From Tragulus kanchil (Eukaryota > Chordata > Mammalia > Artiodactyla > Tragulidae), in the NCBI GenBank assembly GCA_022376925.1, contig JAIOJX010000032.1:173253979-173317978 (forward strand): a stretch of DNA of 64,000 bases, read 5' to 3'. Below are positions 1 through 11,490 of the stretch, piece by piece (positions within the stretch are counted from its first letter, which is position 1; every line of letters starts with the position of its first letter). The translations under genes and the position numbers were made by a program. Below the pieces are notes generated by a model. The model made no database searches. It saw nothing but the letters and a program-made list of their open reading frames with translations, and had not been told where the DNA came from.

Positions 1-1985
1 GCCAGTTCCATCACTAGTCAATTAATAGAAGAAATCGTATCAATTATACATAAACTCTTCCAGAAAACGGAAGACAAAGGAACACTTCTCGTTATTTTAT
101 GAGGCCAGAATTACTCTGATATCAAAATCAGACAAGGATATCATAAGAAAAGTAAAGAACAGATCCATATTCCTCATGGACACAGATTTTTAACATTCTT
201 AACACACTGTAGCTAATAGAATCCCAAATTATGTAAAGAAGATAACATACCATAATCAACTAAGATTTACCCCAGTATTTACAAGGTTGTTTTAATATTT
301 GAAAATCTATCAAGAAAACTCACCATAATAAGAGAATAAAAGAAAAAAACCACAATAGCCCTTCAACAGATATGAGAAAGGCATTTGACAAAATTCAGTG
401 GTAACTCATCATAAAAACTCTCAACAAGCTAGAAATAAAAGGGAATGTCCTCACATTGGTAGGAGCATCTACCAAAAAGCAACAGTTAGCGTCAGATGTT
501 ACCTATGAAAAGGAATATTTTTCTTCTAAGATTGGAAATAAGGCAGGTATGCCTGTTCTCAACATTTCAATACTGTTACGGAGGTTGAAGTCAGTGCAAT
601 AAGGTAATGTGGGGAGAGGGGAAGAAGAAATTACATCTGAATTAGGAAAGAAGACTTCAAGCTGCTTTCATTCACAGGATCATCTTTGCAGAAACAAACT
701 CTACAAGGAGACAAGCACTAGAACTGACACGTGAGCTGAGCAGAGTTACAGAACTCAAGGCAAATACACAAATATCCACTATATTTCTATATTCTAACCA
801 TGGACAAGCAGAAATTGAAATTGAGAGGTATCACTTACAATAGCATAAAAATATATAAATACTTCGGGAGGAAGTTGTATAATAAAAACTGCAAAATACT
901 GATGAGAAAAAATAAAGATTTCCTTGTAGGGAAAAATATACAACGATTATGGACTGGAAGACTCAAAACTGTGAATAATTCAGTGCTCCCCAAATGGATC
1001 TGCAGCTTAAATGCAGTATCATTCCAAGTTCAAGCAGGCGTTTCTTGTAAAAACTGACAAAGCGATTGTAAAATTGAAATACAAATGTAAATGCAAAGAA
1101 GCAAGAAAAGTCAAAACAACTGTGAGAAAGGAAAAAATTGAGAGATTCACACCACCTGAGTACAAGATTCATTGTAAGGTTACAATAATGAGAACAACGG
1201 GGTATTGGTGCAAAGACAGACAAAGAAAACAATGGAACTGAAGAGAGAGAAGATCCCACACACATTCAGTCATCTGATCTCCACAAAGGCATAAAGTCAT
1301 AGGTATTGTTTTCAACAGATGTTGCAGGAAGATTGAAGATCCATCTGCAAAACCATTAACTTCCATCCATACCTTGTACCATATATAAAAACTAATACAA
1401 AATGGACCACAGACTAATATAAAGCCCCAAACGATACAACTCCTGGAAGTCAACAGGAGCAAATCGTTGTGGTCTTAAAAAACACAATTTACCTATACTG
1501 ACCACCAATAACAAATGTTTATAAACTGGATTTTACTAAAAGTGTTCAAATTTGCTCTTAAAACACTGTTATGAGAATGAAAACACAACCTATAGACTGT
1601 GAGGAAGTATCTACAAATCATATATGTGATACACGTCTTATGTGCTGAATATAAAAAAACACTCAACACTCGCTATTACAAAGACAACCTGATTTTTCAA
1701 ATGAGCAAAACATCTGAACAGACTATCAAAAAAATAAACAAATGGCAAATAAGCTCATGAAAACATGCTCAACACTGCTAGTCGTTAAGAGAAATGCATA
1801 TTAAAACCACAGGGAGATAACACACTATACACATTTTAGAATGCCTAAAATTAGAAAGACTGACTATACCAAATGTTGGCTAAAATAGAGAACAATGGAA
1901 CCCTCACACATTGTCAGTGAGAACGCAAAAGAGAGCCACCATTTGGAAAACTGACAGTTTCTCTAAAATTAAATATACACCAGAT
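1..1985 (+). repeat. Old L1 LINE, ORF2-derived (decayed)
   Basis: Frames read as broken L1 ORF2 reverse-transcriptase text. The start decodes to pieces such as ARITL..SKSDKD and RSIFLMDTDF, matching the RT region. 1190..1460 matches the segment after the RT domain, and 1740..1920 matches the C-terminal 'MRYHL' neighbourhood. Many stops and frameshifts make this a relic. The open frames at 800..1460 are fragments of it. Confidence 0.8.
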
Positions 1986-2705
1986 ACGACCCAGACTTTC
2001 CAATCCCAGGTACTGATCCGGTGCCTCAGTCAGTACCACACACTTGATGGCTTCCACATTCATTCATTCCCCCCAGTTCCAGAGGCTGGGCGTCTAAGAT
2101 CAAGGCACCAACAGAGGTGAGGTCTCTCTCTTTGGCTTGAAAATGGTGCCTTCTTGTGTGTCCCACATGGCCTGCTCTCTATGCAGCACACAGAGAAAGC
2201 ACTGGTGACTTCCTTGTCTTAACAGGACCCCCATCTGGACTTCCGTGCTGGTTGCAGTGGATAAAAATCCACCTGCCAATTTAGGAGACATGGGCTCGAT
2301 GCTGATTGGGGAAGATTCCACACGAGATGGAGCAACTAAAGTCCGTGAGCCACAAACCACTGAGCCCGCGTGCTGAGGCTGCAGGAGTGCACGTGCCTAA
2401 ACCTGTGCTCCGTGACAAGGGAAGCCACTGTGACGAGAAGCCTGCGAACTGCAACAGAGAGCAGCCCCACTCGGGGCAACCAGAGACAGCCGTGCAAGCA
2501 GCACAGACCCAGAGCAGCCAAAAGAGTAAACAATGACAATAAAGAAAGACACCAGTCGCACTGGATTAGGCTCTCCTTCTAAGGACCTCATTTCACCTTA
2601 ATTGTGTCCCGAAAGGCCCCATTTCCACATACAGCTACATTAGGGGTTGGGGTTTCAGCCTGTAGATTTGGGGTAGGGGCATTGGGAGACACAATTCAGT
2701 CCGTA
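1986..2705 (-). repeat. Ancient LTR-like repeat (MaLR-type look), split by a SINE
   Basis: The two halves flank the CHR SINE at 2237..2548. Left phrases (CAGTTCCAGAGGCTGG, CTAAGATCAAGGCACC) and right phrases (GGGGTTTCAGCC, GGAGACACAATTCAGTCC) belong to one widespread mammalian repeat read in reverse. The same family appears in plus orientation at 35340..35645. I am unsure of the exact family name. Confidence 0.5.
2237..2548 (+). repeat. CHR-2-type tRNA-derived SINE
   Basis: Begins with a tRNA-like head (GACTTCCGTGCTGG ... AATCCACCTGCCAAT) and continues with the 'gagcaactaa / gagccacaaaccactgag' body. The tail is 'gacccagagcagccaaaag' plus an A-rich end. Diverged, so an older insertion, placed inside the LTR-like repeat. 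Confidence 0.75.
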
Positions 2706-3510
2706 ATACCTAAAGAAATGAAAACATGCGTCCACACAAAGGCTTCTACATGAATGTCCATTGTACCTTGTCATAACTAAAAATAGGAAGCAACCCAACG
2801 TCCACCAAGAGGGAAGACACACTACGCACTGGCCTTACAATAGAACACGACTTAGCAACACAAAGGAATGAGCTATTCCTGATACACGGCAAGGTGGGTC
2901 CATCTCAAAACAATTACGCTGAATGGGAAAAAAAATCATGCAAAAAAAAAAAAAAAAGCCCCTACCACAGGACCACACTGACACAAAAACTCTAGAAAAG
3001 GGAAACTAACATCGAAGGACAGAGAACAGATCAGTGGAGGGTGGCAGGAAGGCCTCAGGAAGGGCCCAAAAATGCCTGAAAGTTACGGGTGAATGCCGGA
3101 TCCCGGCCGTGGCGATGGCCTCAGGGACGGATATGCATGTCGGCTCTGCATACTTCAAACACGTGCTGTTCCCTACACGTCAATTAGACTTCCATAAAGG
3201 TGATATTTTTTTTAACTTTTTTTTTTTTTTGGCCACTTCTATTGGTCTTTCATTTATTTCCATCTTTGTTCTCTGGCCCATGTGGGCCTCCCATCACAGT
3301 GGCCTCTGTGGCTGCAGAGCACGGGCTCCGGGCGCACGCACCACAGAGCTCCACCTTGGTAGCTGGACACAGAGATCCAGCTGCTCCACAGCGCGTGGAA
3401 TCTTCCCAGGGATCCAACCGGCACCCCTTGCACTGCAAGGCAGTGTCCTCACCCACTGGACCACCGGGGAAGCCCCATAAAGGTGATTTTTAAGGGCTGA
3501 TGAGATGAAG
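2706..3510 (+). repeat. L1 3' end (old), interrupted by a minus-strand SINE
   Basis: Phrases such as 'gtccacacaaaggcttctac', 'gaagcaacccaacgtccac' and 'gcaacacaaaggaatgag' are the standard L1 ORF2 terminus. A 3'UTR-like stretch follows. The element resumes after the SINE at 3207..3475. Confidence 0.7.
3207..3475 (-). repeat. tRNA-derived SINE of the 'accaatagaagtggcc' family
   Basis: Minus orientation: T-rich tail, then the diagnostic 3' module ggccacttctattggtc. The body ('tgggcctcccatcacagtgg') and the tRNA-like head (ccaccggggaagccc) follow. It is flanked by a 13-bp target-site duplication, ccataaaggtgat, at 3192..3204 and 3475..3487, so this is a bona fide retroposition event. Confidence 0.85.
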
Positions 3511-3815
3511 GCAAAATGGAGAGTTTTTGACAAACAAGAACTGAGACTTCACAACGAGCAAGCCTAAACCACAAGAAGTGTCAAAGGAAGCTCTTCAGGC
3601 TGAAGGTAGTCACAGCAGACTGGCACTCAGGCCAATGGGAAGAAAGGAAGATACCAACAGCCACTTAAAAAATGAACTGAAATAAATCATGGTAAGATCA
3701 CTTTTATTCCAACAAATCTGACAACTTAGATGAAATGGACAAAGTCCTTGAAAGAAAAAAAGTACAAAAGTGAAGAAGAAATAGAACACCTGAGTAGCCT
3801 ATATACACTTTAAAT
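3511..3815 (+). repeat. Old L1 ORF2 fragment
   Basis: Text includes a decayed 'NLDEMDKVLERKK' frame near 3720..3760, matching the L1 ORF2 segment just before the RT domain. The same element resumes at about 7090 after a nested insertion. Confidence 0.6.
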
Positions 3816-3932
3816 TTACTTTTTTATTTTATATTGGAATATAGTTGATATACAACGTTATGTTAGTTTCAGGTGTATAGCAAAGCAATTCAGTTATACA
3901 CATACACATATCTGTTCTTTTTCATAAAAAAG
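3816..3932 (-). repeat. L1 3' end (minus strand), left part
   Basis: 'ttggaatatagttgatatac' and 'gttagtttcaggtgtatagc' are the common ruminant L1 3' terminus read in reverse. It continues at 6115..7089; the BovB LINE is inserted between. A second copy at about 4895..5011 comes from the tandem duplication. Confidence 0.75.
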
Positions 3933-4641
3933 GCAAGAAATTTTCAGAAAACATTTACTCTGCTTCATTGACTACACTAAAGCCATTAACTATGTGGATC
4001 ACGACAAATTGTGGAAAATTCTGAAAGAGATGGGAAAACGAGACCATCTTACCTGCCTCCTGAGAAATGTGTATGCAGGTCAAGAAGCAACAGTTAGAAC
4101 CAGATATGGAATAACAGACTGGTTCCAAATTGGGAAAGGAGCACATCAAAGATGCATATTGTCACCCTGCTTATTTAATTTATATGCAGAGTACATCATG
4201 CCAAATGCCAGGCTGGATGAATCACAGTTGGAATCAAGATTGCTGGGAAAAATACCAACAACCTCAGATATGCAGATAATACCACTCTAATGGCAGAAAG
4301 CAAAGAGGAACTAAAGAGTCTCTTGATGAAGGTGAAAGAGTAGACTGAAAAAGCTGGCTTAAAATTCAACATTCAAAAAACTAAGATCATGGCATCCGGT
4401 CCCATCACTTCACAGCAAATAGCTGGGGAAACAATAAAAACAGTGACAGACTTTATTTTCTTGAGCTCCAAAATAACTACAGATGGTGACAACAGTCATG
4501 AAATTAAAAGACACTTGCTCTTTGGAAGAAAAGCTATGACAAACCTAGACAGTGTATTAAAAAGCAGAGCATTCCAGTCCCAATCTATGGTTTTCCCAGT
4601 AGTCATGGACTATGGACTGAAAGTACCAAAGAACTGCAAGA
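3933..4641 (+). repeat. BovB (RTE) LINE, first, 3'-ragged copy
   Basis: Translates to RTE reverse-transcriptase text including DHDKLWKILKEMG, AGQEATVRTRYG, QRCILSPCLFNLYAEYIM and MASGPITSQQIAGETIKTVT, with frameshifts. The last ~70 bp (from 4571) is a deletion-riddled version of 5650..5757 and then runs straight into the second copy. It is a pseudogene fragment and not functional. Confidence 0.85.
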
Positions 4642-5011
4642 CCTAAACCACAAGAAGTGTCAAAGGAAGCTCTTCAGGCTGAAGGTAGTCACAGCAGACT
4701 GGCACTCAGGCCAATGGGAAGAAAGGAAGATACCAACAGCCACTTAAAAAATGAACTGAAATAAATCATGGTAAGATCACTTTTATTCCAACAAATCTGA
4801 CAACTTAGATGAAATGGACAAAGTCCTTGAAAGAAAAAAAGTACAAAAGTGAAGAAGAAATAGAACACCTGAGTAGCCTATATACACTTTAAATTTACTT
4901 TTTTATTTTATATTGGAATATAGTTGATATACAACGTTATGTTAGTTTCAGGTGTATAGCAAAGCAATTCAGTTATACACATACACATATCTGTTCTTTT
5001 TCATAAAAAAG

Positions 5012-6114
5012 GCAAGAAATTTTCAGAAAACATTTACTCTGCTTCATTGACTACACTAAAGCCATTAACTATGTGGATCACGACAAATTGTGGAAAATTC
5101 TGAAAGAGATGGGAAAACGAGACCATCTTACCTGCCTCCTGAGAAATGTGTATGCAGGTCAAGAAGCAACAGTTAGAACCAGATATGGAATAACAGACTG
5201 GTTCCAAATTGGGAAAGGAGCACATCAAAGATGCATATTGTCACCCTGCTTATTTAATTTATATGCAGAGTACATCATGCCAAATGCCAGGCTGGATGAA
5301 TCACAGTTGGAATCAAGATTGCTGGGAAAAATACCAACAACCTCAGATATGCAGATAATACCACTCTAATGGCAGAAAGCAAAGAGGAACTAAAGAGTCT
5401 CTTGATGAAGGTGAAAGAGTAGACTGAAAAAGCTGGCTTAAAATTCAACATTCAAAAAACTAAGATCATGGCATCCGGTCCCATCACTTCACAGCAAATA
5501 GCTGGGGAAACAATAAAAACAGTGACAGACTTTATTTTCTTGAGCTCCAAAATAACTACAGATGGTGACAACAGTCATGAAATTAAAAGACACTTGCTCT
5601 TTGGAAGAAAAGCTATGACAAACCTAGACAGTGTATTAAAAAGCAGAGACATCACTTTGCCAGCTAAGCTCCATATAGTCAAGGCTATGGTTTTCCCAGT
5701 AGTCATGTATGGACGTGAGAGCTGGACCATAAAGGAAACTGAGTACCAAAGAACTGATGGCTTCAGACTGTGGTGCTGGAGAATACTCTAGAAGCTCCTT
5801 GGACAGCAAGGAGATCAAACCAGTCAATCCTAAAAAGAATCAACCTTGATTATTCATTGGAAGGACTGAAGCTGAAGCTCCGATACTATGGCTGTCTGAT
5901 GTGAAGAGCCGACTCACTGGGAGAGACCCTGATGCTGGGAAAGACTCAGGGCAGGAAGAGAAGGGGCGACAGAGGAGGAGGTCATCGGATGGCATCATGG
6001 AGTCAACAGACATGAGTTCAGGCAAACTCTGGGAGACGGCGAAGGACAGGAAAGCCTGGCATGCTGCAGTGCACGGGGTTGCAAAGATTTGGATACAACT
6101 TAGTGACTGAACAA
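5012..6114 (+). repeat. BovB (RTE) LINE, 3' half to its natural end
   Basis: Same RT text as the previous entry, but it continues through DITLPAKLHIVKAMVFPVVMYG, the LWCWRIL region and the BovB 3' end ('gcagtgcacggggttgcaaag ... cttagtgactgaacaacaa'). Frameshifts are present. The insertion point in the minus-strand L1 is marked by 'ttctttttca' on both sides (near 3917 and 6125), a likely target-site duplication. Confidence 0.88.
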
Positions 6115-7089
6115 CAATAACATATTCTTTTTCAGATTCTTCTCCCATAGTCATTACAGAACATTACGTAATGCTCCCTGTGCTATACAGTAAGTCCTTG
6201 TTGATGGTCTATTTTATATATTTAGTGTGCATATGTTACACCTAATTTATCCCTCCCCACCCCACTCTTCCCTTGGGTAGCCCTATATTCATCTTTGAAG
6301 TCTGAGAGTTTGTTTCTATTTTGTAAATGAGTTCAGTTATAGCTTTTTTTAGATTCCACATATGTGATATCATATAATAATTGTCTGTCTCTGACTTTAT
6401 TTAGTATGATAATAAAGTAATCTCTAGGTCCATCCATGTTGCTGCAAATAACATTATTTCATTCATTTTTACGGCTAAGCAACATTCCGTTGCATCTGTG
6501 TTCCACCTCTTTCTCCATTTCTCTGTCAACAGGCACTTCAGCTGCTCCCATGTCCTGGCCACTGTAAATAGCACTGCAGTGAACGCTGAGGCGAACTTCT
6601 CCAACGTACAGTTTTCTCTGGGTGCATGCCCGGGAGTGGCACTGGATGATCATACGGTAGTTCTACTTTTAGTTTTTTAAGGAACCTCCCTAATGGTTGT
6701 ACCAGCTGACACTCACCAACAGTGCAGAAGGTTCCCTTTTCGCCATGCCCTCTGCAGCATTCACTGTTTGTAGCCTTTTGGAGGACGCCCCTTCTGACCA
6801 GTGTGAAGTGATATCTCACTGTAGCTTAGATGAACATTTCTCTAATAATTAGCAATACTTAGCATCTTTCCATGTGCCTACTGCCATCTGTATGTCTTTT
6901 TTGGAGAAATGTCTATTTAGTTCTTATGCCCATTTTCTGATTCAGTGTTGTTCTTTTTTTTAATTGAGCTGCATGAGCGGTTTTTATTTTGGAAGTTAAT
7001 CCCTGCTGGTCACTTTATGTGCAAATACTTTCTCCCATTCTGTGGGCTGTCTTTTCATTTTGTTTATAGTTTCCTTGTATAATTTAAAA
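6115..7089 (-). repeat. L1 3' end (minus strand), right part
   Basis: Continues the ruminant L1 terminus after the BovB insertion: 'ccctgtgctatacagtaagtc', 'ctctaggtccatccatgttg', 'ggcttttggaggacgccc'-like text, and 'ttctttggagaaatgtc'-like text near 6900. It is repeated at about 7561..8195 by the second tandem duplication. Confidence 0.8.
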
Positions 7090-8668
7090 AAAAATTACTT
7101 TGGAAGTAAAAGCATTTCAGCAAAAAAAAAAAAATCTGGATTCATGTATCTTCACAGGTGAATTCTATCAAACATTAAGAGAGAAATAGCACCAATTCTA
7201 CATAAACATTCAGAAAGTATATGAGGAGAGAACACTTCTTGTTTTTTTGAGGCAAATATTAACCTCACATGAAAATCAGACAAAGACAATGTAATAAAAA
7301 ATGTATAAGCCAACAATCCTCATGAAGATAGACATAAAATTGCTGACAAATTATTACCAACTAGAATTAAACTATATATAAAAAGAATAATATATCACAA
7401 CCAAGTTGGGTTTATCCCAGAAATGCATGGCTGATGTAACAGTTTTTAAAATATGCATGAAATCTACCATATTAACTGAATCTAGAGGAAAACATAGATG
7501 TGTAAAATGATTTGACAAAATTCAACACCAATACATGATAAAAAAAAAACAACAATCCCCCCTATTTCATTCATTTTACGGCTAAGCAACATTCCGTTGC
7601 ATCTGTGTTCGACCTCTTTCTCCATTTCTCTGTCAACAGGCACTTCAGCTGCTCCCATGTCCTGGCCACTGTAAATAGCACTGCAGTGAACGCTGAGGCG
7701 AACTTCTCCAACGTGCAGTTTTCTGGGTGCATGCCCGGGAGTGGCACTGGATGATCATACGGTAGTTCTACTTTTAGTTTTTTAAGGAACCTCCCTAATG
7801 GTTGTACCAGCTGACACTCACCAACAGTGCAGAAGGTTCCCTTTTCGCCATGCCCTCTGCAGCATTCACTGTTTGTAGCCTTTTGGAGGACGCCCCTTCT
7901 GACCAGTGTGAAGTGATATCTCACTGTAGCTTAGATGAACATTTCTCTAATAATTAGCAATACTTAGCATCTTTCCATGTGCCTACTGCCATCTGTATGT
8001 CTTTTTTGGAGAAATGTCTATTTAGTTCTTATGCCCATTTTCTGATTCAGTGTTGTTCTTTTTTTTAATTGAGCTGCATGAGCGGTTTTTATTTTGGAAG
8101 TTAATCCCTGCTGGTCACTTTATGTGCAAATACTTTCTCCCATTCTGTGGGCTGTCTTTTCATTTTGTTTATAGTTTCCTTGTATAATTTTAAAAAAAAT
8201 TACTTTGGAAGTAAAAGCATTTCAGCAAAAAAAAAAAATCTGGATTCATGTATCTTCACAGGTGAATTCTATCAAACATTAAGAGAGAAATAGCACCAAT
8301 TCTACATAAACATTCAGAAAGTATATGAGGAGAGAACACTTCTTGTTTTTTTGAGGCAAATATTAACCTCACATGAAAATCAGACAAAGACAATGTAATA
8401 AAAAATGTATAAGCCAACAATCCTCATGAAGATAGACATAAAATTGCTGACAAATTATTACCAACTAGAATTAAACTATATATAAAAAGAATAATATATC
8501 ACAACCAAGTTGGGTTTATCCCAGAAATGCATGGCTGATGTAACAGTTTTTAAAATATGCATGAAATCTACCATATTAACTGAATCTAGAGGAAAACATA
8601 GATGTGTAAAATGATTTGACAAAATTCAACACCAATACATGATAAAAAAAAAAAAAAAAACAACAACT
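6455..8668 (+). repeat. Tandem direct duplication 2 (period 1105-1108)
   Basis: tatttcattcatttt at 6455 and 7563. Copies differ by small indels (for example ttttctctgggt vs ttttctgggt) and A-run lengths. Copy A ends in 'caacaatcccccc'. Confidence 0.95.
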
Positions 8669-9012
8669 TTCAGACAACTAAGACTAGAAGCTAACTCCCT
8701 TGAACAAATTGAAAAAATCTAGAAAAACCCACATTTAATGTCATTCTTAATGGTAAAGGACTGACTGGTTTCCACTATAAGATCAGGAACAAGGTAAGAA
8801 TGCTTGCTCTCACCACCTTTAGTCAACACCACACCACTGCAACTATTGCAATTATTACACATTGTAATAATTTGTCAGCAATTTTATATCTATCTTCATG
8901 GCAAGAAAGAGACAGAGCACACAGACTGAAAGGGAGCCATGAAACTATTATGTGCAGATAATAGGATCATGGAAATGAAAATCCCTAAGTCATCTATAAA
9001 GAAGCTACTAGG

Positions 9013-9267
9013 GGGCTTTCCGGGTGGTCCAGTGGGTAAGAACTCCGCCTTGTAGTGCAAGGGGCACCGGTTCGATCCCTGGCCGGGGAAGATCCCATGT
9101 GCTGAGGAGCAGCTGGACTGACATGCCCAATTATGAGCCAGCGCTCTGCAGCGCATGCGCCCAGAGTTGGCACTCTGCAACGAGAGAGGCCACTGCAATG
9201 GGAGGCCCACACAGGCCAAAGAACAAAGATGGAAATAAATGAAAGACCAATAGAAGTGGCCAAAAAA
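9013..9267 (+). repeat. SINE of the 'accaatagaagtggcc' family (copy in duplicate A)
   Basis: tRNA-like head (gtccagtgggtaagaac, box B-like ggttcgatccctgg). The body has 'agcgctctgcagcgcatgcg', the tail reads gaccaatagaagtggcc and ends in A8. Inserted in L1. Confidence 0.85.
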
Positions 9268-10099
9268 AGTTCATTTGCAATAGTTTTCAAAACCATGAAG
9301 AGTTAAGAAATGAACCTAATGCCATATGTGACGCCTGAACACTGGAAACTACAAAAGTGGCCAAAAAAAAAGTTCATTTGCAATAGATTTTCAAAACATT
9401 CAGAAAGTATATGAGGAGAGAACACTTCTTGTTTTTTTGAGGCAAATATTAACCTCACATGAAAATCAGACAAAGACAATGTAATAAAAAATGTATAAGC
9501 CAACAATCCTCATGAAGATAGACATAAAATTGCTGACAAATTATTACCAACTAGAATTAAACTATATATAAAAAGAATAATATATCACAACCAAGTTGGG
9601 TTTATCCCAGAAATGCATGGCTGATGTAACAGTTTTTAAAATATGCATGAAATCTACCATATTAACTGAATCTAGAGGAAAACATAGATGTGTAAAATGA
9701 TTTGACAAAATTCAACACCAATACATGATAAAAAAAAAAAAAAAAACAACAACTTTCAGACAACTAAGACTAGAAGCTAACTCCCTTGAACAAATTGAAA
9801 AAATCTAGAAAAACCCACATTTAATGTCATTCTTAATGGTAAAGGACTGACTGGTTTCCACTATAAGATCAGGAACAAGGTAAGAATGCTTGCTCTCACC
9901 ACCTTTAGTCAACACCACACCACTGCAACTATTGCAATTATTACACATTGTAATAATTTGTCAGCAATTTTATATCTATCTTCATGGCAAGAAAGAGACA
10001 GAGCACACAGACTGAAAGGGAGCCATGAAACTATTATGTGCAGATAATAGGATCATGGAAATGAAAATCCCTAAGTCATCTATAAAGAAGCTACTAGGG

Positions 10100-10357
10100 G
10101 GCTTTCCGGGTGGTCCAGTGGGTAAGAACTCCGCCTTGTAGTGCAAGGGGCACCGGTTCGATCCCTGGCCGGGGAAGATCCCATGTGCTGAGGAGCAGCT
10201 GGACTGACATGCCCAATTATGAGCCAGCGCTCTGCAGCGCATGCGCCCAGAGTTGGCACTCTGCAACGAGAGAGGCCACTGCAATGGGAGGCCCACACAG
10301 GCCAAAGAACAAAGATGGAAATAAATGAAAGACCAATAGAAGTGGCCAAAAAAAAAA
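10100..10357 (+). repeat. Same SINE, second copy produced by tandem duplication
   Basis: Nearly identical to 9013..9267, offset 1086-1087 bp, with a longer A-tail. It belongs to the duplicated block and is not an independent insertion. Confidence 0.85.
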
Positions 10358-11490
10358 GTTCATTTGCAATAGTTTTCAAAACCATGAAGAGTTAAGAAAT
10401 GAACCTAATGCCATATGTGACGCCTCTGAACACTGGAAACTACAAAACATGGCTGAGAGAAACTACAGAAGATCTAAACAGAGAAATCCATCAGTCACGA
10501 GTTGGAAGACTCAATATCATCAAGATGTCAATTCCCCTGAAATTGATCTTTATGTTAAACATAATTCTAATCAAAATACCAGGAGGCAGGTTTTTGTAGA
10601 AACTGACAAAGTGATTACGAAATGGAAGTGTGACAACAGAAATGCAAAATAGCCAGAGAACTTTTGCAAAAGGAAAACAAAGTGGAGGGTCTGAACCATC
10701 CAATCAAGAGCCACTGCAAAGCTGCAGTGAAGAAAGTACGGTAGGGGGAAGGATAGCTATGTCAGTCAGTGGAGAGGACTGGAAACCCAGAACACAACCC
10801 ATGCTAACATGGACAACGGCTGTTTGAGCAGAGGTCCAAAAGCAGTCTAATGGGGAGAGGAATGTCTTTTCAACAAATGGTGCTTAAAACAGCCAAGTAC
10901 TCTACATGACAAAACTACATAAACCTTACCTCATACTAGACACAAAAACTAACTCAAAACGGATTCTAGACCAAAAAACACAAAGAAAACCTATGAAACG
11001 ACTTGAAAACACAAAGAAAACCTATGAAACAAAGAAAACATAGGAGAACATTCATGTGGCCTTAGAGGGGGAAAAGATTTCTTAGCTAGAACATAAAAAG
11101 CTATGGCATGGGAGAAAATACACAAAGAACTCCTAGAACGTCATCGTCATCACAATTATCATCATCTTAAAGAAGCAACAGATGAGACTAGACCTTCAAA
11201 GAAGATATTCAAATGGTTGGCAAACCCCTGAAGAGCTGAGCAGCATCACTAGCCATCAGGAAAATGAAACCAAAGCCACAGTCAGCTACCACGACACAGC
11301 CCCTACAATGGCTAACATGGAAAAGACTAGCAACGCCAAGTGCTGGTGAGAGCACAGGGCAGCTGGAGCCCTCCTGCACTGTTAACGGGAATGCAAGATG
11401 GTACGGCTGCGTAGGAAACCGTTTAGTGATTTATATGAATTTAAACATGCACATATTCTACCCCTTAGCAATTACACTCCTTGTTACATA

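Larger units (their letters stand above)
3563..5755 (+). repeat. Tandem direct duplication 1 (period 1079)
   Basis: cctaaaccacaagaagtg starts at 3563 and 4642. Copies are identical until about 4570/5649. Copy A then becomes a deletion-riddled version of copy B for ~70 bp before the junction. Confidence 0.95.
8311..10448 (+). repeat. Tandem direct duplication 3 (period 1086)
   Basis: cattcagaaagtatatg at 8311 and 9397. Because it starts inside duplication 2, the 7206..7560 segment exists three times. The last ~45 bp of copy A re-reads 'gtggccaaaaaaa...gttcatttgcaatag' from slightly upstream. Confidence 0.95.

Noticed and set aside
3994..6110. Reverse-transcriptase-like open frames
   Set aside because: They belong to a broken BovB LINE, not a host gene, and are frameshifted and truncated.
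9040..9085. tRNA gene
   Set aside because: The A/B-box-like sequence belongs to a SINE head. No cloverleaf with a complete acceptor stem could be drawn.
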